DNA of 64,000 nucleotides from Bradyrhizobium tropiciagri. Its GTDB lineage: Bacteria; Pseudomonadota; Alphaproteobacteria; Rhizobiales; Xanthobacteraceae. Of this stretch, positions 1 to 8,093 are shown piece after piece; positions within the stretch are counted from its first letter, which is position 1, and each line of letters opens with the position of its first letter. The stretch covers positions 383,501 to 447,500 of the forward strand of contig NZ_JAFCKF010000004.1 of the NCBI RefSeq assembly GCF_018130545.1, given 5' to 3'. Both the position numbers and the translations under genes were made by a program. The notes below the pieces were generated by a model. That model searched no databases, was not told the DNA's origin, and saw only the letters and a program-made list of their open reading frames with translations.

Positions 1-462
1 CCGAGGCAGCCGCTGGGTGCCGCCGAAGGTCGGCGGCATGCCGAGCTTGATCTCGGGTTTTGCAAACAGCGCGCGGTCACTGGCAACAGCGAGGTGCACG
101 GCTTCGGTGATCTCGCAGCCGCCGCCGAAGGCGAGCCCGTTGACCGCGGCGATCACAGGCTTCTTGAACGCCTCGAGCCGCGCGGTCATGGCTTGTCCGC
201 GGCGGACGAAGTCGCGCACCGCGACGGCTGGGCCCTGTTTCACGCTGTCAGAGAATTGCTTGATGTCGGCGCCGGCCGAGAAGGCGCGCTCGCCGGCGCC
301 GGTCAGGATCACGGCGCGCACCGCGGCATCGCCCTCGATGCGGTCGAGCGCCGCCATCAGCTGATCGATCAGCGCGTAGTTCAGCGCGTTGAGCTGCTCG
401 GGGCGGTTTAGGGTGATCAGGGCGATCCCGTCGGTGATCTCGAGCAGGATGGGGTCTGGCAT
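1..462 (-). CDS. enoyl-CoA hydratase/isomerase (crotonase family), 3'-truncated by window edge
   Basis: The minus-strand frame opens with ATG at 462-460, preceded by a GGAG ribosome site, and runs off the window at base 1 (154 codons seen). It begins MPDPILLEITDGIALITLNRPEQ, a typical crotonase N-terminus. The two oxyanion-hole segments are present: ERAFSAGADIKQF near residue 65 and GLAFGGGCEI near residue 110. Enzymes of this fold hydrate or isomerise acyl-CoA thioesters in fatty-acid or aromatic degradation; the exact substrate cannot be read here. It is divergent from a TetR gene 90 bp away with a dyad between them, so local repression by that TetR is likely. About 100 C-terminal residues lie outside the window. 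Confidence 0.9.
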   Translation of the reverse strand, partial: MPDPILLEITDGIALITLNRPEQLNALNYALIDQLMAALDRIEGDAAVRAVILTGAGERAFSAGADIKQFSDSVKQGPAVAVRDFVRRGQAMTARLEAFKKPVIAAVNGLAFGGGCEITEAVHLAVASDRALFAKPEIKLGMPPTFGGTQRLPR

Positions 463-519
463 GGTGCAGTCTCCGGCATTGGCGTTCGTCGAGCCGAATG
501 TAAGGTGAGCTGCAATTTG

Positions 520-543
520 TGTATATTCACTGGTTAGTATACA
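520..543. promoter_or_regulatory. inverted repeat, candidate TetR operator
   Basis: TGTATA (520-525) and TATACA (538-543) form an inverted repeat with a 12-bp spacer in the 90-bp gap between the divergent crotonase and TetR genes. Its position 10 bp before the TetR start fits an autoregulatory site. The half-site recurs in the operator at 62753-62767 beside the window's other TetR gene. That it binds the neighbouring TetR is inferred. Confidence 0.45.
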
Positions 544-552
544 TACGGGGTC

Positions 553-1149
553 ATGCCCAGGCCCTCCGAGCCGACCCGCGCGCGCATCGTTCAGGCGGCG
601 AGCGCGCTGTTCTACAATGAAGGCATTCGCCGCGTCAGCGTCGACGAGGTCGCCGCCAAGGCCGGCCTCACCAAGCGCACGTTGTATTATCACTTCAAGA
701 GCAAGGACGATCTGGTCGCAGCCTATCTCGCCGCGCGCGACCAGCCCAATCTCGCGCTGTTCCGGAAATGGTTCGAGGAGGCTGAGGGCGGCGTGCCGGT
801 GAAGGTCGAGGCGATCTTCAAGAACCTCGCGCGCTCGGCGCGGCACCCGAAGTGGAAGGGCTGCGGCTTCCTGCGCACCTCCGCCGAACTCGCCAACATG
901 CCCGGCCATCCCGCGATCCGGATCGGCGCCGCGCACAAGAAGAAGTTCGAGGATTGGCTGCGCGCGACCTTCGCGGAGCAGGGCATTGCCGATCCACTCA
1001 AGCTGGCGCGGCAGATCCTGTTGCTGCTCGACGGATCATTCGCCGTCGTGCTGCTGCACCGTGACGCCAGCTACATGGAAACCGCGGGCGAAGCCGCGCG
1101 CACGCTGATTGCGATGGCGCTCAAGAAGAAGGGGCAAAAACGGGGGTAG
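553..1149 (+). CDS. TetR/AcrR family transcriptional regulator
   Basis: 198 residues. The N-terminal third is a clear TetR DNA-binding domain: ARIVQAASALFYNEGIRRVS leads into the helix-turn-helix ending LTKRTLYYHFKSKDDLVAAY (residues about 10-60). The rest is an all-helical ligand/dimer domain with a GCGFLRT segment common in TetR_C-type regulators. The start is the ATG after a run of stops, just downstream of the inverted repeat at 520-543. The divergent crotonase gene suggests that it controls acyl-CoA metabolism. The ligand is unknown. Confidence 0.9.
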   Translation: MPRPSEPTRARIVQAASALFYNEGIRRVSVDEVAAKAGLTKRTLYYHFKSKDDLVAAYLAARDQPNLALFRKWFEEAEGGVPVKVEAIFKNLARSARHPKWKGCGFLRTSAELANMPGHPAIRIGAAHKKKFEDWLRATFAEQGIADPLKLARQILLLLDGSFAVVLLHRDASYMETAGEAARTLIAMALKKKGQKRG

Positions 1150-1290
1150 GGCGCGAGTTGCATTCGGGCAACATCCTTCGGAAAGATGGGTCGTTAACCT
1201 TCTTTCGCCATTGCGCGACCACGCCCCGAGCGGATGATCGCATCGTCACATGCTTGCAATCTGGCTCCCAAGGAGCCCGTGGAGGCTGGG

Positions 1291-2466
1291 ATGATGAACT
1301 CGCGGCGGGTGCGGGCGGCGACGTTGGGCGGGACGGTCGTTCTGTCGGGCTGCATTGTCTCGTGGTTTGCGGCGTTTGGTTCGGCTGGTATCGAGAAGAT
1401 CAGCGCGTCAGTCACCGATGTGTCAGTCACCGGTGCATCGGTTGATGAGTCACGCGCACCAGCTGTCCTCGCCGATGCCGTATCGGCGATATCGCCGGCG
1501 ACTGCCACGTCGGATGCTGCCGTCGATGGCCCTCATGCATTGACCATGAGCGAACAGGAAGCGCTGGCGACCGCCAAGGCTGCGCCGACCGTGCAGGAGA
1601 CCGGACCTGTCGTCGAGGCCGCGTTGACCGATCCGGCGCTGCCGCCGGACATTCAACCGCTGCAGGCGCCGGCAGCGAACACGCCGGATCCGGAGCCTCG
1701 CGTGGTCAAGCCGGCGGTAGACTCCGTCGAAATCCTCGACGAGTGCTGGGACGTCAATGCCTGCATCGATCGCTATCTGTGGGCGCTCTATCAAAGGACG
1801 CCCAAGGAAGACACCATCAAGGTGCCTGAGCTGAGGGCAGTGACGGTCAAGAGAAAGAAGAAAATGGTGACGGTCACCAGAACCTTCACCAAGCTCGTCG
1901 ATGAGGATTTCGCCTGGAAGGACACCAAGGCGGCCGAAAGAGCCGGCATGCCGATGATGGACTACGTCATGGGAGGCGTCGATCGGAGCTTCAAGCTGAA
2001 GCTCTTTCGTGCGCTTCTCGCGGCGGAACAGGCCGGACTGTCGCCCGGCATTACCAGCGCCTTCCGCGATGATTACCGCCAGTCGATTGCAAGCGGGCTG
2101 AAGGCGGCCAGCAACAAGTCGTATCACGGCGGCAGCTTCCGTGGCGGCTACGGCCATGGGCTCGCGGCCGACATCGTCAGCATCGACGGCGCGACTCGCG
2201 ACGACCGCTGGAAATCGTCGGAAAGGCTCTGGAAATGGGTCGACGCGCACGGCAAGGAGTTTGGCGTCGCGCGCCCCTATCTCGATTTTGACCCGCCCCA
2301 TCTGGCGCCAATCGATGGCAAGGAATACGCCGCTCACCGCGGTGGTGGCAAAACGCGGCAGGCGGCGCTGGACGCAAAGACGCGCACCCGTCACGCAGCG
2401 CATGACAACCGCGCGGCGGTGAAACGCGCAAAGACCGCGAAGTCATCGAAGGTGCGAACGATCTGA
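1291..2466 (+). CDS. secreted or membrane-anchored M15-like (VanY/DD-carboxypeptidase-type) peptidase
   Basis: 391 residues from ATG 1291, chosen because GGAGG lies directly upstream; the open frame itself extends further 5'. The N-terminus (MMNSRRVRAATLGGTVVLSGC) is either a lipoprotein signal (LSGC lipobox) or a membrane anchor, as hydrophobicity continues past the Cys. Residues about 30-150 are Ala/Pro/Val-rich linker. The C-terminal half ends in an M15-like metallopeptidase block: GITSAFRDDYRQS, then YGHGLAADIVSIDG with candidate zinc ligands His and Asp, and FDPPHLAPI with the last His. This implies cleavage of peptidoglycan cross-bridges in the periplasm. The tail is Arg/Lys-rich. No operon partner: the next gene is convergent. 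Confidence 0.65.
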   Translation: MMNSRRVRAATLGGTVVLSGCIVSWFAAFGSAGIEKISASVTDVSVTGASVDESRAPAVLADAVSAISPATATSDAAVDGPHALTMSEQEALATAKAAPTVQETGPVVEAALTDPALPPDIQPLQAPAANTPDPEPRVVKPAVDSVEILDECWDVNACIDRYLWALYQRTPKEDTIKVPELRAVTVKRKKKMVTVTRTFTKLVDEDFAWKDTKAAERAGMPMMDYVMGGVDRSFKLKLFRALLAAEQAGLSPGITSAFRDDYRQSIASGLKAASNKSYHGGSFRGGYGHGLAADIVSIDGATRDDRWKSSERLWKWVDAHGKEFGVARPYLDFDPPHLAPIDGKEYAAHRGGGKTRQAALDAKTRTRHAAHDNRAAVKRAKTAKSSKVRTI

Positions 2467-2582
2467 GCGGGTTCGCGATGCTTCGTATGGTGGGTTAGCC
2501 CGCCGGTTTGCGCAAAAGCACGGTCCGATGGCGGCTCCAGCATAACCCGCCAGCGTGGTGTCCGAAGTGCCCGCAACGACGG

Positions 2583-3257
2583 CTAAAGCGCGCCGCGCTC
2601 CTGCAGCAGCGCCAGCACGGCGTTGAGGTCCGGCAGCACGGCGGCGCATTTCGCGCGGGTCTCCTCCGTCGGCGGCGCGATGTCTGGCACCATCAGCGTG
2701 ATCGCGCCGGCGGCGTGAGCCGCCGTGACGCCGTGGTTGGAATCTTCCACTGCGATGCAGGCCGCCGGCATCACGCCGAGCCGCGCGGCTGCCTTGAGAT
2801 AGAGTGCCGGATCCGGCTTGCCGTGCGTCACGTCGTCAAGCGTCAGTAGCGTCTCGAAGCGGTCACGGATGCCGGCGAGCGTCAGGTTGCGCTCGGCCGA
2901 TCGGCGCGACGACGAGGTGACGATCGCCGTCGTACGTCCCGCCGTGGCGATGGCGTCGAGCAGGGCGAGCGTGCCGCGCTTCAGCGGCAGGCCCGCGCGC
3001 ATCATCTCATCGCGATGATCGAGAAAGGCCTGGTTGACGGCCTCGAGCGGAAACGTCGCGCCATAGTGCTCGCGCAGCATGGCTTCGCAGACCGGGCCGG
3101 GCAGGCCGACCATGGAATGGCACAGCGCGACGATGCCGTCGGTGTAGCCGCACGCGTTCAGCGCGGCGACTAGGCTGTCGAAGTAAACCTTCTCGGTGTC
3201 GAGCAGCGTGCCGTCCATGTCGAGCAGGATGGCGTCGACGGTCCAGGGTGCGTTCAC
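2583..3257 (-). CDS. HAD-superfamily hydrolase, beta-phosphoglucomutase/phosphatase-like
   Basis: 224 residues from a GTG start that overlaps the stop of the upstream CWC gene in a GTGA junction, implying translational coupling. HAD motifs are in order: I DMDGT (residues 13-17), II VTSSS, III with KPDPALYLKAA, and IV VEDSNHGVTAA. A helical cap of subclass I type lies between I and II (HRDEMMRAGLPLKRGT). Family members remove phosphate from, or isomerise, small sugar phosphates in the cytoplasm. The substrate is not evident. An open frame upstream of the GTG belongs to other coding and should not be added. Confidence 0.85.
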   Translation of the reverse strand: MNAPWTVDAILLDMDGTLLDTEKVYFDSLVAALNACGYTDGIVALCHSMVGLPGPVCEAMLREHYGATFPLEAVNQAFLDHRDEMMRAGLPLKRGTLALLDAIATAGRTTAIVTSSSRRSAERNLTLAGIRDRFETLLTLDDVTHGKPDPALYLKAAARLGVMPAACIAVEDSNHGVTAAHAAGAITLMVPDIAPPTEETRAKCAAVLPDLNAVLALLQERGAL

Positions 3258-3466
3258 GTGCCGCTCACCGCTTGTTGTTCCGCGAGCTTCCGCAGGCATG
3301 TTGGGCAGAGGCAGTCGCTGCCATCGGTCGGCATCGGCAGACGAAAGCTCTCGTCGGAACACCAGCACGGTCCCGCCGGCGCGCAGGCGAATTCGCTGCC
3401 GCATGCCGTGCAGGCAAGCCGGCGCGGAGAGACTTGTTTGGAAACATCGTTTGACGAGAGGTCCAT
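3254..3466 (-). CDS. small cysteine-rich CWC-family protein
   Basis: 70 residues with eight Cys in a CWC pattern: CTACGSEFAC (residues 19-28), CWC (34-36), then CLCPTC (52-57). This spacing suggests one or two bound metal ions, probably zinc. No signal peptide or membrane segment, so it is probably cytoplasmic. The stop overlaps the start of the HAD hydrolase gene by four bases, so the two are co-translated. The function of the family is not known to me. The coding evidence is the ordered Cys pattern plus the coupling. Confidence 0.75.
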   Translation of the reverse strand: MDLSSNDVSKQVSPRRLACTACGSEFACAPAGPCWCSDESFRLPMPTDGSDCLCPTCLRKLAEQQAVSGT

Positions 3467-3567
3467 TCTAACCGCGATTTAATGCGCGAATTAATCTCGG
3501 GTTCATCCCGGGCCGCGCTATGATGCCGGCACTGATATAGCCGGGATAGGCCGTTAAGGGAATTCTG

Positions 3568-5139
3568 ATGGCCCGTGATTCGCAAGCCGCGCTGACTGCT
3601 CTCAACCGGTTTGGATTTGGCGCCCGCGGCGGCGCGGCCGGTGACTTCATCAACGCAGCCTCCGATCCGCGCGGCTTCGTGCTGGCGGAACTGGCGCGCC
3701 CCAACGGTGCGCTGCTCGAAGTGCCGGGCCTGCTCTCGACGCCGGAGCTCGGCAGGCAGGTGTTCGACTATCAGTTCGAGATCCAGCAGGCGCGCAATGC
3801 CGCGAAGGTCGCGCAGCACGGCGCCAGCGAGACACCGCCGCGAGGTTCCGACGCAACGCCGCCGCAGCGGCGCAATCTGTCGCTGTCCACGGCCGCCAAG
3901 GAGATCGCGGGCAAGGATCCGCAGGCGGTCGACAACGCCAATGCGGCGATGATGCCATCAGCAACGATGCAGCCTCCGACAATGCAGGCGGTGGCCAATC
4001 CGCCCAAGCCGCCGGCAGAGCCGCCCAACATCATCCAGAAGACGTTCCGTGCCGAGGCGCTGGCGCGGCTGCAGCGCAGCGTGGTCGCCGATTGTGGTTT
4101 CGTCGAGCGGCTCGTGGTGTTCTGGTCCAACCACTTCTGCATCTCTGCCAACAAGGGCGCGCTGGCGCGGATGTGGGCCGGCTCGTTCGAGCGTGAGGCA
4201 ATCCGTCCGCACGTGCTCGGCCGTTTCTCGGACATGCTGAAGACCGTCGAGCAGCATCCGGCGATGCTGTTCTTCCTCGACAACCAGCAATCGTTGGGAC
4301 CGGAGTCGCGCGCCGGCATCAATCGCCACCGCGGCCTGAACGAGAACCTCGCGCGCGAGATCATGGAGCTGCATACGCTCGGCGTCGGCGGCGGCTATAC
4401 CCAGGACGACGTGACCTCGCTGGCGCGCGTCATCACCGGCTGGACCTTTGCCGGCCGCCAAGGTCGGCTCGGTACGCCCGGCAGTTTCGTGTTCAACGCC
4501 AATGCGCATCAGCCCGGCACGCAGCAGGTGCTGGGCAAGGCCTATGCGCAGGCCGGCATCGCGCAGGGCGAGGCGGTGCTGTCCGACATCGCGCGGCATC
4601 CCTCGACCGCGAAATTCATCGCGACCAAATTCGCCCGCCATTTCGTCGCGGACGATCCGCCGCCGGCGCTGGTGGCGAAGCTGCAGGACAGCTTCACCAA
4701 AACCGACGGCGATCTCAGGGCGCTGGCCACGACGCTGGTCCAGTCCAACGAGGCCTGGCAGGCGCCGCTGACCAAGATGCGTTCACCGTACGAATTCCTG
4801 GTCGCCTCCGGCCGTCTGCTGGCGCGCAATCCCGAAGACCCGGGCCGTTATCTCAACGGCCTAAATGTGCTCGGACAGCCGCTGTGGTCGCCGGCCGGAC
4901 CGAACGGCTTTCCCGATACGAGCGCGGCCTGGGCGGCGCCTGAGGGCCTCAAGCTCAGGCTCGATATCTCGGCGCAAGTGGCGTCCCAACTCGCCGACCG
5001 GTTCGATCCGCGCGACCTGCTCGAGCTGGTCGCTGCGGATGCCGCGTCGGCGGAGACGCGGCGCACCATCGAGCGCGCGGAATCGCGGCAGCAGGCGCTG
5101 GCGCTGCTGCTGATGTCGCCGGAATTCCAGAGGAGATGA
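3568..5139 (+). CDS. DUF1800 family protein
   Basis: 523 residues; start ATG 3568 follows an AAGGGAA ribosome site. Typical DUF1800 features: ALTALNRFGFGARGG at the N-terminus, VVFWSNHFCIS near residue 190, LNENLAREIMELHTLGVGGGYTQ near 255, and FARHFVADDPPPALV near 355. An unusual Pro/Ala/Met-rich insert of about 50 residues lies around 85-150. No signal peptide is visible. The stop overlaps the DUF1501 start (ATGA), so the two are coupled. DUF1800 and DUF1501 genes are commonly paired; the biochemical role is not established to my knowledge. Confidence 0.9.
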   Translation: MARDSQAALTALNRFGFGARGGAAGDFINAASDPRGFVLAELARPNGALLEVPGLLSTPELGRQVFDYQFEIQQARNAAKVAQHGASETPPRGSDATPPQRRNLSLSTAAKEIAGKDPQAVDNANAAMMPSATMQPPTMQAVANPPKPPAEPPNIIQKTFRAEALARLQRSVVADCGFVERLVVFWSNHFCISANKGALARMWAGSFEREAIRPHVLGRFSDMLKTVEQHPAMLFFLDNQQSLGPESRAGINRHRGLNENLAREIMELHTLGVGGGYTQDDVTSLARVITGWTFAGRQGRLGTPGSFVFNANAHQPGTQQVLGKAYAQAGIAQGEAVLSDIARHPSTAKFIATKFARHFVADDPPPALVAKLQDSFTKTDGDLRALATTLVQSNEAWQAPLTKMRSPYEFLVASGRLLARNPEDPGRYLNGLNVLGQPLWSPAGPNGFPDTSAAWAAPEGLKLRLDISAQVASQLADRFDPRDLLELVAADAASAETRRTIERAESRQQALALLLMSPEFQRR

Positions 5140-6365
5140 CGATGGATTGCTCCGAGAGCCAGATGATGCAGGCGACGTCGCGGCGTACGCTGCTGCTTGG
5201 CGGCGCCTCGTTTGCCGCCTGGGCTTATCTGCCGAAATTCGCGCGCGCCGCCGATGGCCGCGATCCGCGTTTCGTCACCATCATTCTGCGCGGCGCGCTC
5301 GACGGCCTTGCCACCGTTGCTCCGGTCGGTGACCCCGATTATGCCGGCCTGCATGGCGCGATCGCGCTGCGCCCCGATGGACCGAACGCGGCCGTGATGC
5401 TGGATTCCTTCTTCGGCCTGCATCCGGCGATGCCGGAATTTGCGCGGATGTATCGCGCCAAGCAGGCCGCGGTGGTGCATGCGGTGGCGACCTCGTATCG
5501 CGACCGCTCACACTTTGACGGCCAGGATGTGCTGGAGAGCGGCTTCCCCGGTCCCGGCCGCGTGCAGTCCGGCTGGCTCAATCGCGCGCTGGAAGCATTG
5601 CCGAAGGGCGAGCGTGTGACCAGCGCGCTCGCGGTCGGCCCGACCACGCCGCTGGTGTTGCGCGGTGCGACGCCGACCGTCGGCTGGGCGCCGACCGCGT
5701 TGCCGCAAGCCGCCGACGACACCGCGATGCGGCTGCTCGATCTCTATCAGCACCGCGATCCGACGCTCGCGAGTGCATTGACGCAAGGCTTGCAGCTGGA
5801 GAAGCAGGCGCAGGGCGACGAGATGAAGCCGAAGCCCGGTGGTGGCGGCGCTGCGGCGATGCGGCTGGTGGCGCGCGGCGCCGCGAAGTTGATGGCGGCC
5901 GATGATGGCCCGCGGATCGGCGCGCTCGCCTTCGACGGCTGGGATACCCATGCCAATGAAGGCGGGCCGGTCGGCCGCCTCGCGCAATTGCTCGGCGGCC
6001 TCGACGGTGCGCTGGCGGAATTCCAGAGCGGCCTCGGCGCGCGCTGGCGCGACACCGTGATCGTGGTCGCCACCGAATTCGGCCGCACCGCGCGCATCAA
6101 CGGCACCGAGGGCACCGACCACGGCACTGGCACCATCGCGCTGCTCGCCGGCGGCGCGGTCAACGGGGGCCGGATGATCACCGACTGGCCGGGCCTGAAG
6201 GTGGCCAATCTCTACCAGGCCCGCGATCTCGCCCCGACCACCGACCTTCGTGCCGTGATCAAGGGCGTGCTGCACGACCAGTTCGGCCTCGGCGAGCGCG
6301 TGCTGGCCGACGCGGTGTTTCCGGATAGTGCGCCGGCGAAGCCGATGAAGGGGCTGGTGGCTTGA
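5136..6365 (+). CDS. DUF1501 family protein with twin-arginine signal
   Basis: 409 residues. The N-terminus holds a Tat-type signal: TSRRTLLLGGASFAAWAYLP followed by KFARAAD, a plausible cleavage site near residue 33. The body has DUF1501 landmarks: ILRGALDGLATVAP, DRSHFDGQDVLESG, FDGWDTHANEGG and VVATEFGRTARINGTEGTDHGTG, which resemble the metal-site layout of the alkaline phosphatase/sulfatase fold. It is exported, presumably to the periplasm. The start ATG is inside the stop of the DUF1800 gene; an ATG two codons later (MDCSES) is an alternative. Activity unknown. Confidence 0.9.
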   Translation: MTMDCSESQMMQATSRRTLLLGGASFAAWAYLPKFARAADGRDPRFVTIILRGALDGLATVAPVGDPDYAGLHGAIALRPDGPNAAVMLDSFFGLHPAMPEFARMYRAKQAAVVHAVATSYRDRSHFDGQDVLESGFPGPGRVQSGWLNRALEALPKGERVTSALAVGPTTPLVLRGATPTVGWAPTALPQAADDTAMRLLDLYQHRDPTLASALTQGLQLEKQAQGDEMKPKPGGGGAAAMRLVARGAAKLMAADDGPRIGALAFDGWDTHANEGGPVGRLAQLLGGLDGALAEFQSGLGARWRDTVIVVATEFGRTARINGTEGTDHGTGTIALLAGGAVNGGRMITDWPGLKVANLYQARDLAPTTDLRAVIKGVLHDQFGLGERVLADAVFPDSAPAKPMKGLVA

Positions 6366-6372
6366 CTTCCTC

Positions 6373-6440
6373 AACCTCTCCCCGCTCTTTGCGGGGAGAG
6401 GTCGGAAGCAATGCATCGCGTTGCTTCCGGGTGAGGGGCA
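6373..6440 (+). repeat. left end of repeat-bounded DUF559 element
   Basis: A palindromic unit: CCTCTCCCCG / CGGGGAGAGG hairpin, a second hairpin with GGAAGCAA / TTGCTTCC, then GGGTGAGGGGC. The same layout, with a different second stem, is at 31914-31970. It lies between the DUF1501 stop and the DUF559 start, and its outer half is matched in inverted orientation at 6793-6836. Confidence 0.8.
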
Positions 6441-6445
6441 GGGCA

Positions 6446-6790
6446 ATGCGTGGCCGCAAGGAAACGCCTATCCGACTCGCGAGAAGACTGCGCGCCAATC
6501 AAACGGACGCGGAGATTGCGCTTTGGAATCGCATCCGGGATCGCCAGATCGATGGTCACAAGTTCGCGCGACAAGTGCCGATCGGGAGCTACATCTGCGA
6601 TTTCGTCTGTCGCGAGAAGCAGCTCGTGATCGAGGTGGATGGCGGCCAGCACGCGGAGGCGGCCGCAGACGTCGTTCGGGACCGGCATTTGGCGGATGAA
6701 GGGTACCGTGTGCTTCGCTTCTGGAACAACGATGTGCTCGGCAACATCGAGGGTGTGCTGATTACGATTCAGACTGGGTTGCGTGGATAG
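6446..6790 (+). CDS. DUF559 domain protein, Vsr-like endonuclease fold
   Basis: 114 residues from ATG 6446 (MRGRKETPIRLARRLRANQT). The frame is open upstream to 6362, but that part is the repeat. DUF559 landmarks: ARRLRANQTDAEIALWNRIR, FARQVPIGSYICDFVC, KQLVIEVDGGQH (candidate metal-binding Asp and Glu on the core strands, as in Vsr-type nucleases), then RDRHLADEGYRVLRFWNNDV. Predicted to be a small DNA endonuclease; activity is inferred from fold. The gene fits with almost no slack between two inverted repeat ends (five bases left, two bases right), which suggests they travel together. Confidence 0.85.
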   Translation: MRGRKETPIRLARRLRANQTDAEIALWNRIRDRQIDGHKFARQVPIGSYICDFVCREKQLVIEVDGGQHAEAAADVVRDRHLADEGYRVLRFWNNDVLGNIEGVLITIQTGLRG

Positions 6791-6792
6791 AC

Positions 6793-6836
6793 GCCCCTCA
6801 CCCCAACCCTCCCCCCGTGAAGGACGGGGAGAGGGA
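6793..6836 (-). repeat. right end of repeat-bounded DUF559 element
   Basis: GCCCCTCACCC, then CCTCCCCCCG-loop-CGGGGAGAGGG. Read on the minus strand this matches the outer hairpin and the GGGTGAGGGGC end of the left repeat, but lacks its middle stem. The same right end occurs at 32000-32043. Confidence 0.8.
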
Positions 6837-6858
6837 GCGGAGAAAGCGCCGCTCGGTC

Positions 6859-7800
6859 TCAGCCCTTCGTAATCCCGTCGATCTCCGCCATCTCCTCCGC
6901 GGAGAGCTTCCAGCCGATCGCTTTCACGTTCTGCTCGATCTGCTCGGGACGCGTCGCGCCGGCGATGACGCTGGCGACCTGCGGGCGAGCGGCGAGCCAG
7001 GAGAAGGCGAGCTCGAGCATGGTGTGGCCGCGCTCCTTGGCGAAGGCCTGCAGCTTCTCGACGATGTCCTCGTTGCGCGGCGTCACGTAGCGGTCCTTCA
7101 GGGCCGGCGCCTTGGCGAAGCGGGTGTCGGCCGGCGCGGCGGTGCCGCGCTGGTACTTGCCGGTCAACAGACCGCTGGCCAGCGGGAAGAACGGCAAGAG
7201 GCCGAGATTGTATTGCTGCGCGGCGGGCAGCAGGTCCTTCTCGATGCCGCGCACCACCAGGCTGTATTCGTCCTGGCAGGACACGAAGCGGTTCACGTTC
7301 ATCTGGCGCGCGACGTATTCGGCTTCAGCGATCCGCCATGCCGGGAAGTTGGAGTTGCCGATGTAGCGCACCTTGCCTTGGCGCACGAGATCGTCCAGCG
7401 CGCGCAGCGTCTCGTCGATTGGGGTCAGGGGATCGTAATCGTGCTGCTGGTAGAGATCGATATAGTCGGTCTTCAGCCGGGTCAGGCTGGCTTCGACCGC
7501 CGACATGATGTAGCGCCGCGAGGCACCCTGCCTGGTGCCGTCGGTCGCCATCGGCTTGGAGAATTTGGTGGCGAGCACGATGTCCTTGCGGCGGTCGCCC
7601 AGCACGGTGCCGAGCACGGTTTCCGAGCCGCCCATGCCTGCATAGATGTCGGCGGTGTCGAACAGGGTGATGCCGAGATCGATCGCCTTGTGGATCACCT
7701 TGCGCGAGGTTTCCAGATCGGTGCGTTGTCCGAAATTGTTGCAGCCGATGCCGACCGCGGACACGCGCAGGCCGGAGCCGCCGAGATTACGAATTTCCAT
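6859..7800 (-). CDS. aldo/keto reductase
   Basis: 313 residues from ATG 7800 (MEIRNLGGSGLRVSAVGIGC) with an AGGA site upstream; the longer open frame is not needed. AKR landmarks: GITLFDTADIYAG (catalytic Asp and Tyr), VLATKFSKP (catalytic Lys), DLYQQHDYDP (catalytic His) and the C-terminal cofactor segment VIAGATRPEQIEQN. These NADPH-dependent enzymes reduce carbonyls in the cytoplasm. It resembles the YghZ/Tas-like branch with the voltage-gated-channel beta-subunit fold. The substrate is unknown. It stands alone, convergent with the DUF559 element. Confidence 0.92.
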   Translation of the reverse strand: MEIRNLGGSGLRVSAVGIGCNNFGQRTDLETSRKVIHKAIDLGITLFDTADIYAGMGGSETVLGTVLGDRRKDIVLATKFSKPMATDGTRQGASRRYIMSAVEASLTRLKTDYIDLYQQHDYDPLTPIDETLRALDDLVRQGKVRYIGNSNFPAWRIAEAEYVARQMNVNRFVSCQDEYSLVVRGIEKDLLPAAQQYNLGLLPFFPLASGLLTGKYQRGTAAPADTRFAKAPALKDRYVTPRNEDIVEKLQAFAKERGHTMLELAFSWLAARPQVASVIAGATRPEQIEQNVKAIGWKLSAEEMAEIDGITKG

Positions 7801-7942
7801 GAGACAATCCTGTGGGGATGGGCGAGGGATGCGACGCATTGTGACAAGCACGCCGAGGGTGGGCAAGGTGCAGCCCTACCGCCGACCATGCATGGCAAAG
7901 TCGCAAAAATAGCGATCTCGCGAACTGGAAATGTCGAAAAAA

Positions 7943-7981
7943 AGCGGTCCCGGTCAGACGCGGCGACTGACGGGGACCGCT
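7943..7981 (-). terminator. rho-independent terminator after the GNAT gene
   Basis: On the minus strand AGCGGTCCCCGTCAG and CTGACCGGGACCGCT form a 15-bp stem with one mismatch, followed by seven T. It lies about 110 bp past the stop at 8094 of the minus-strand acetyltransferase gene. Confidence 0.8.
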
Positions 7982-8093
7982 CGGGGCGCGAGATCTGAGA
8001 CGGGGGGCCTGATCTTACGCGAGGCAAAGCCTAGCCGGGCTTTGTAACGTGCAGGTGACACCTTTATTCGATCCACAGGCTGTGCATGCGTGC

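Noticed and set aside
6817-7998. 393-codon plus-strand frame opposite the aldo/keto reductase
   Set aside because: Shadow frame; the minus strand carries all AKR catalytic motifs.
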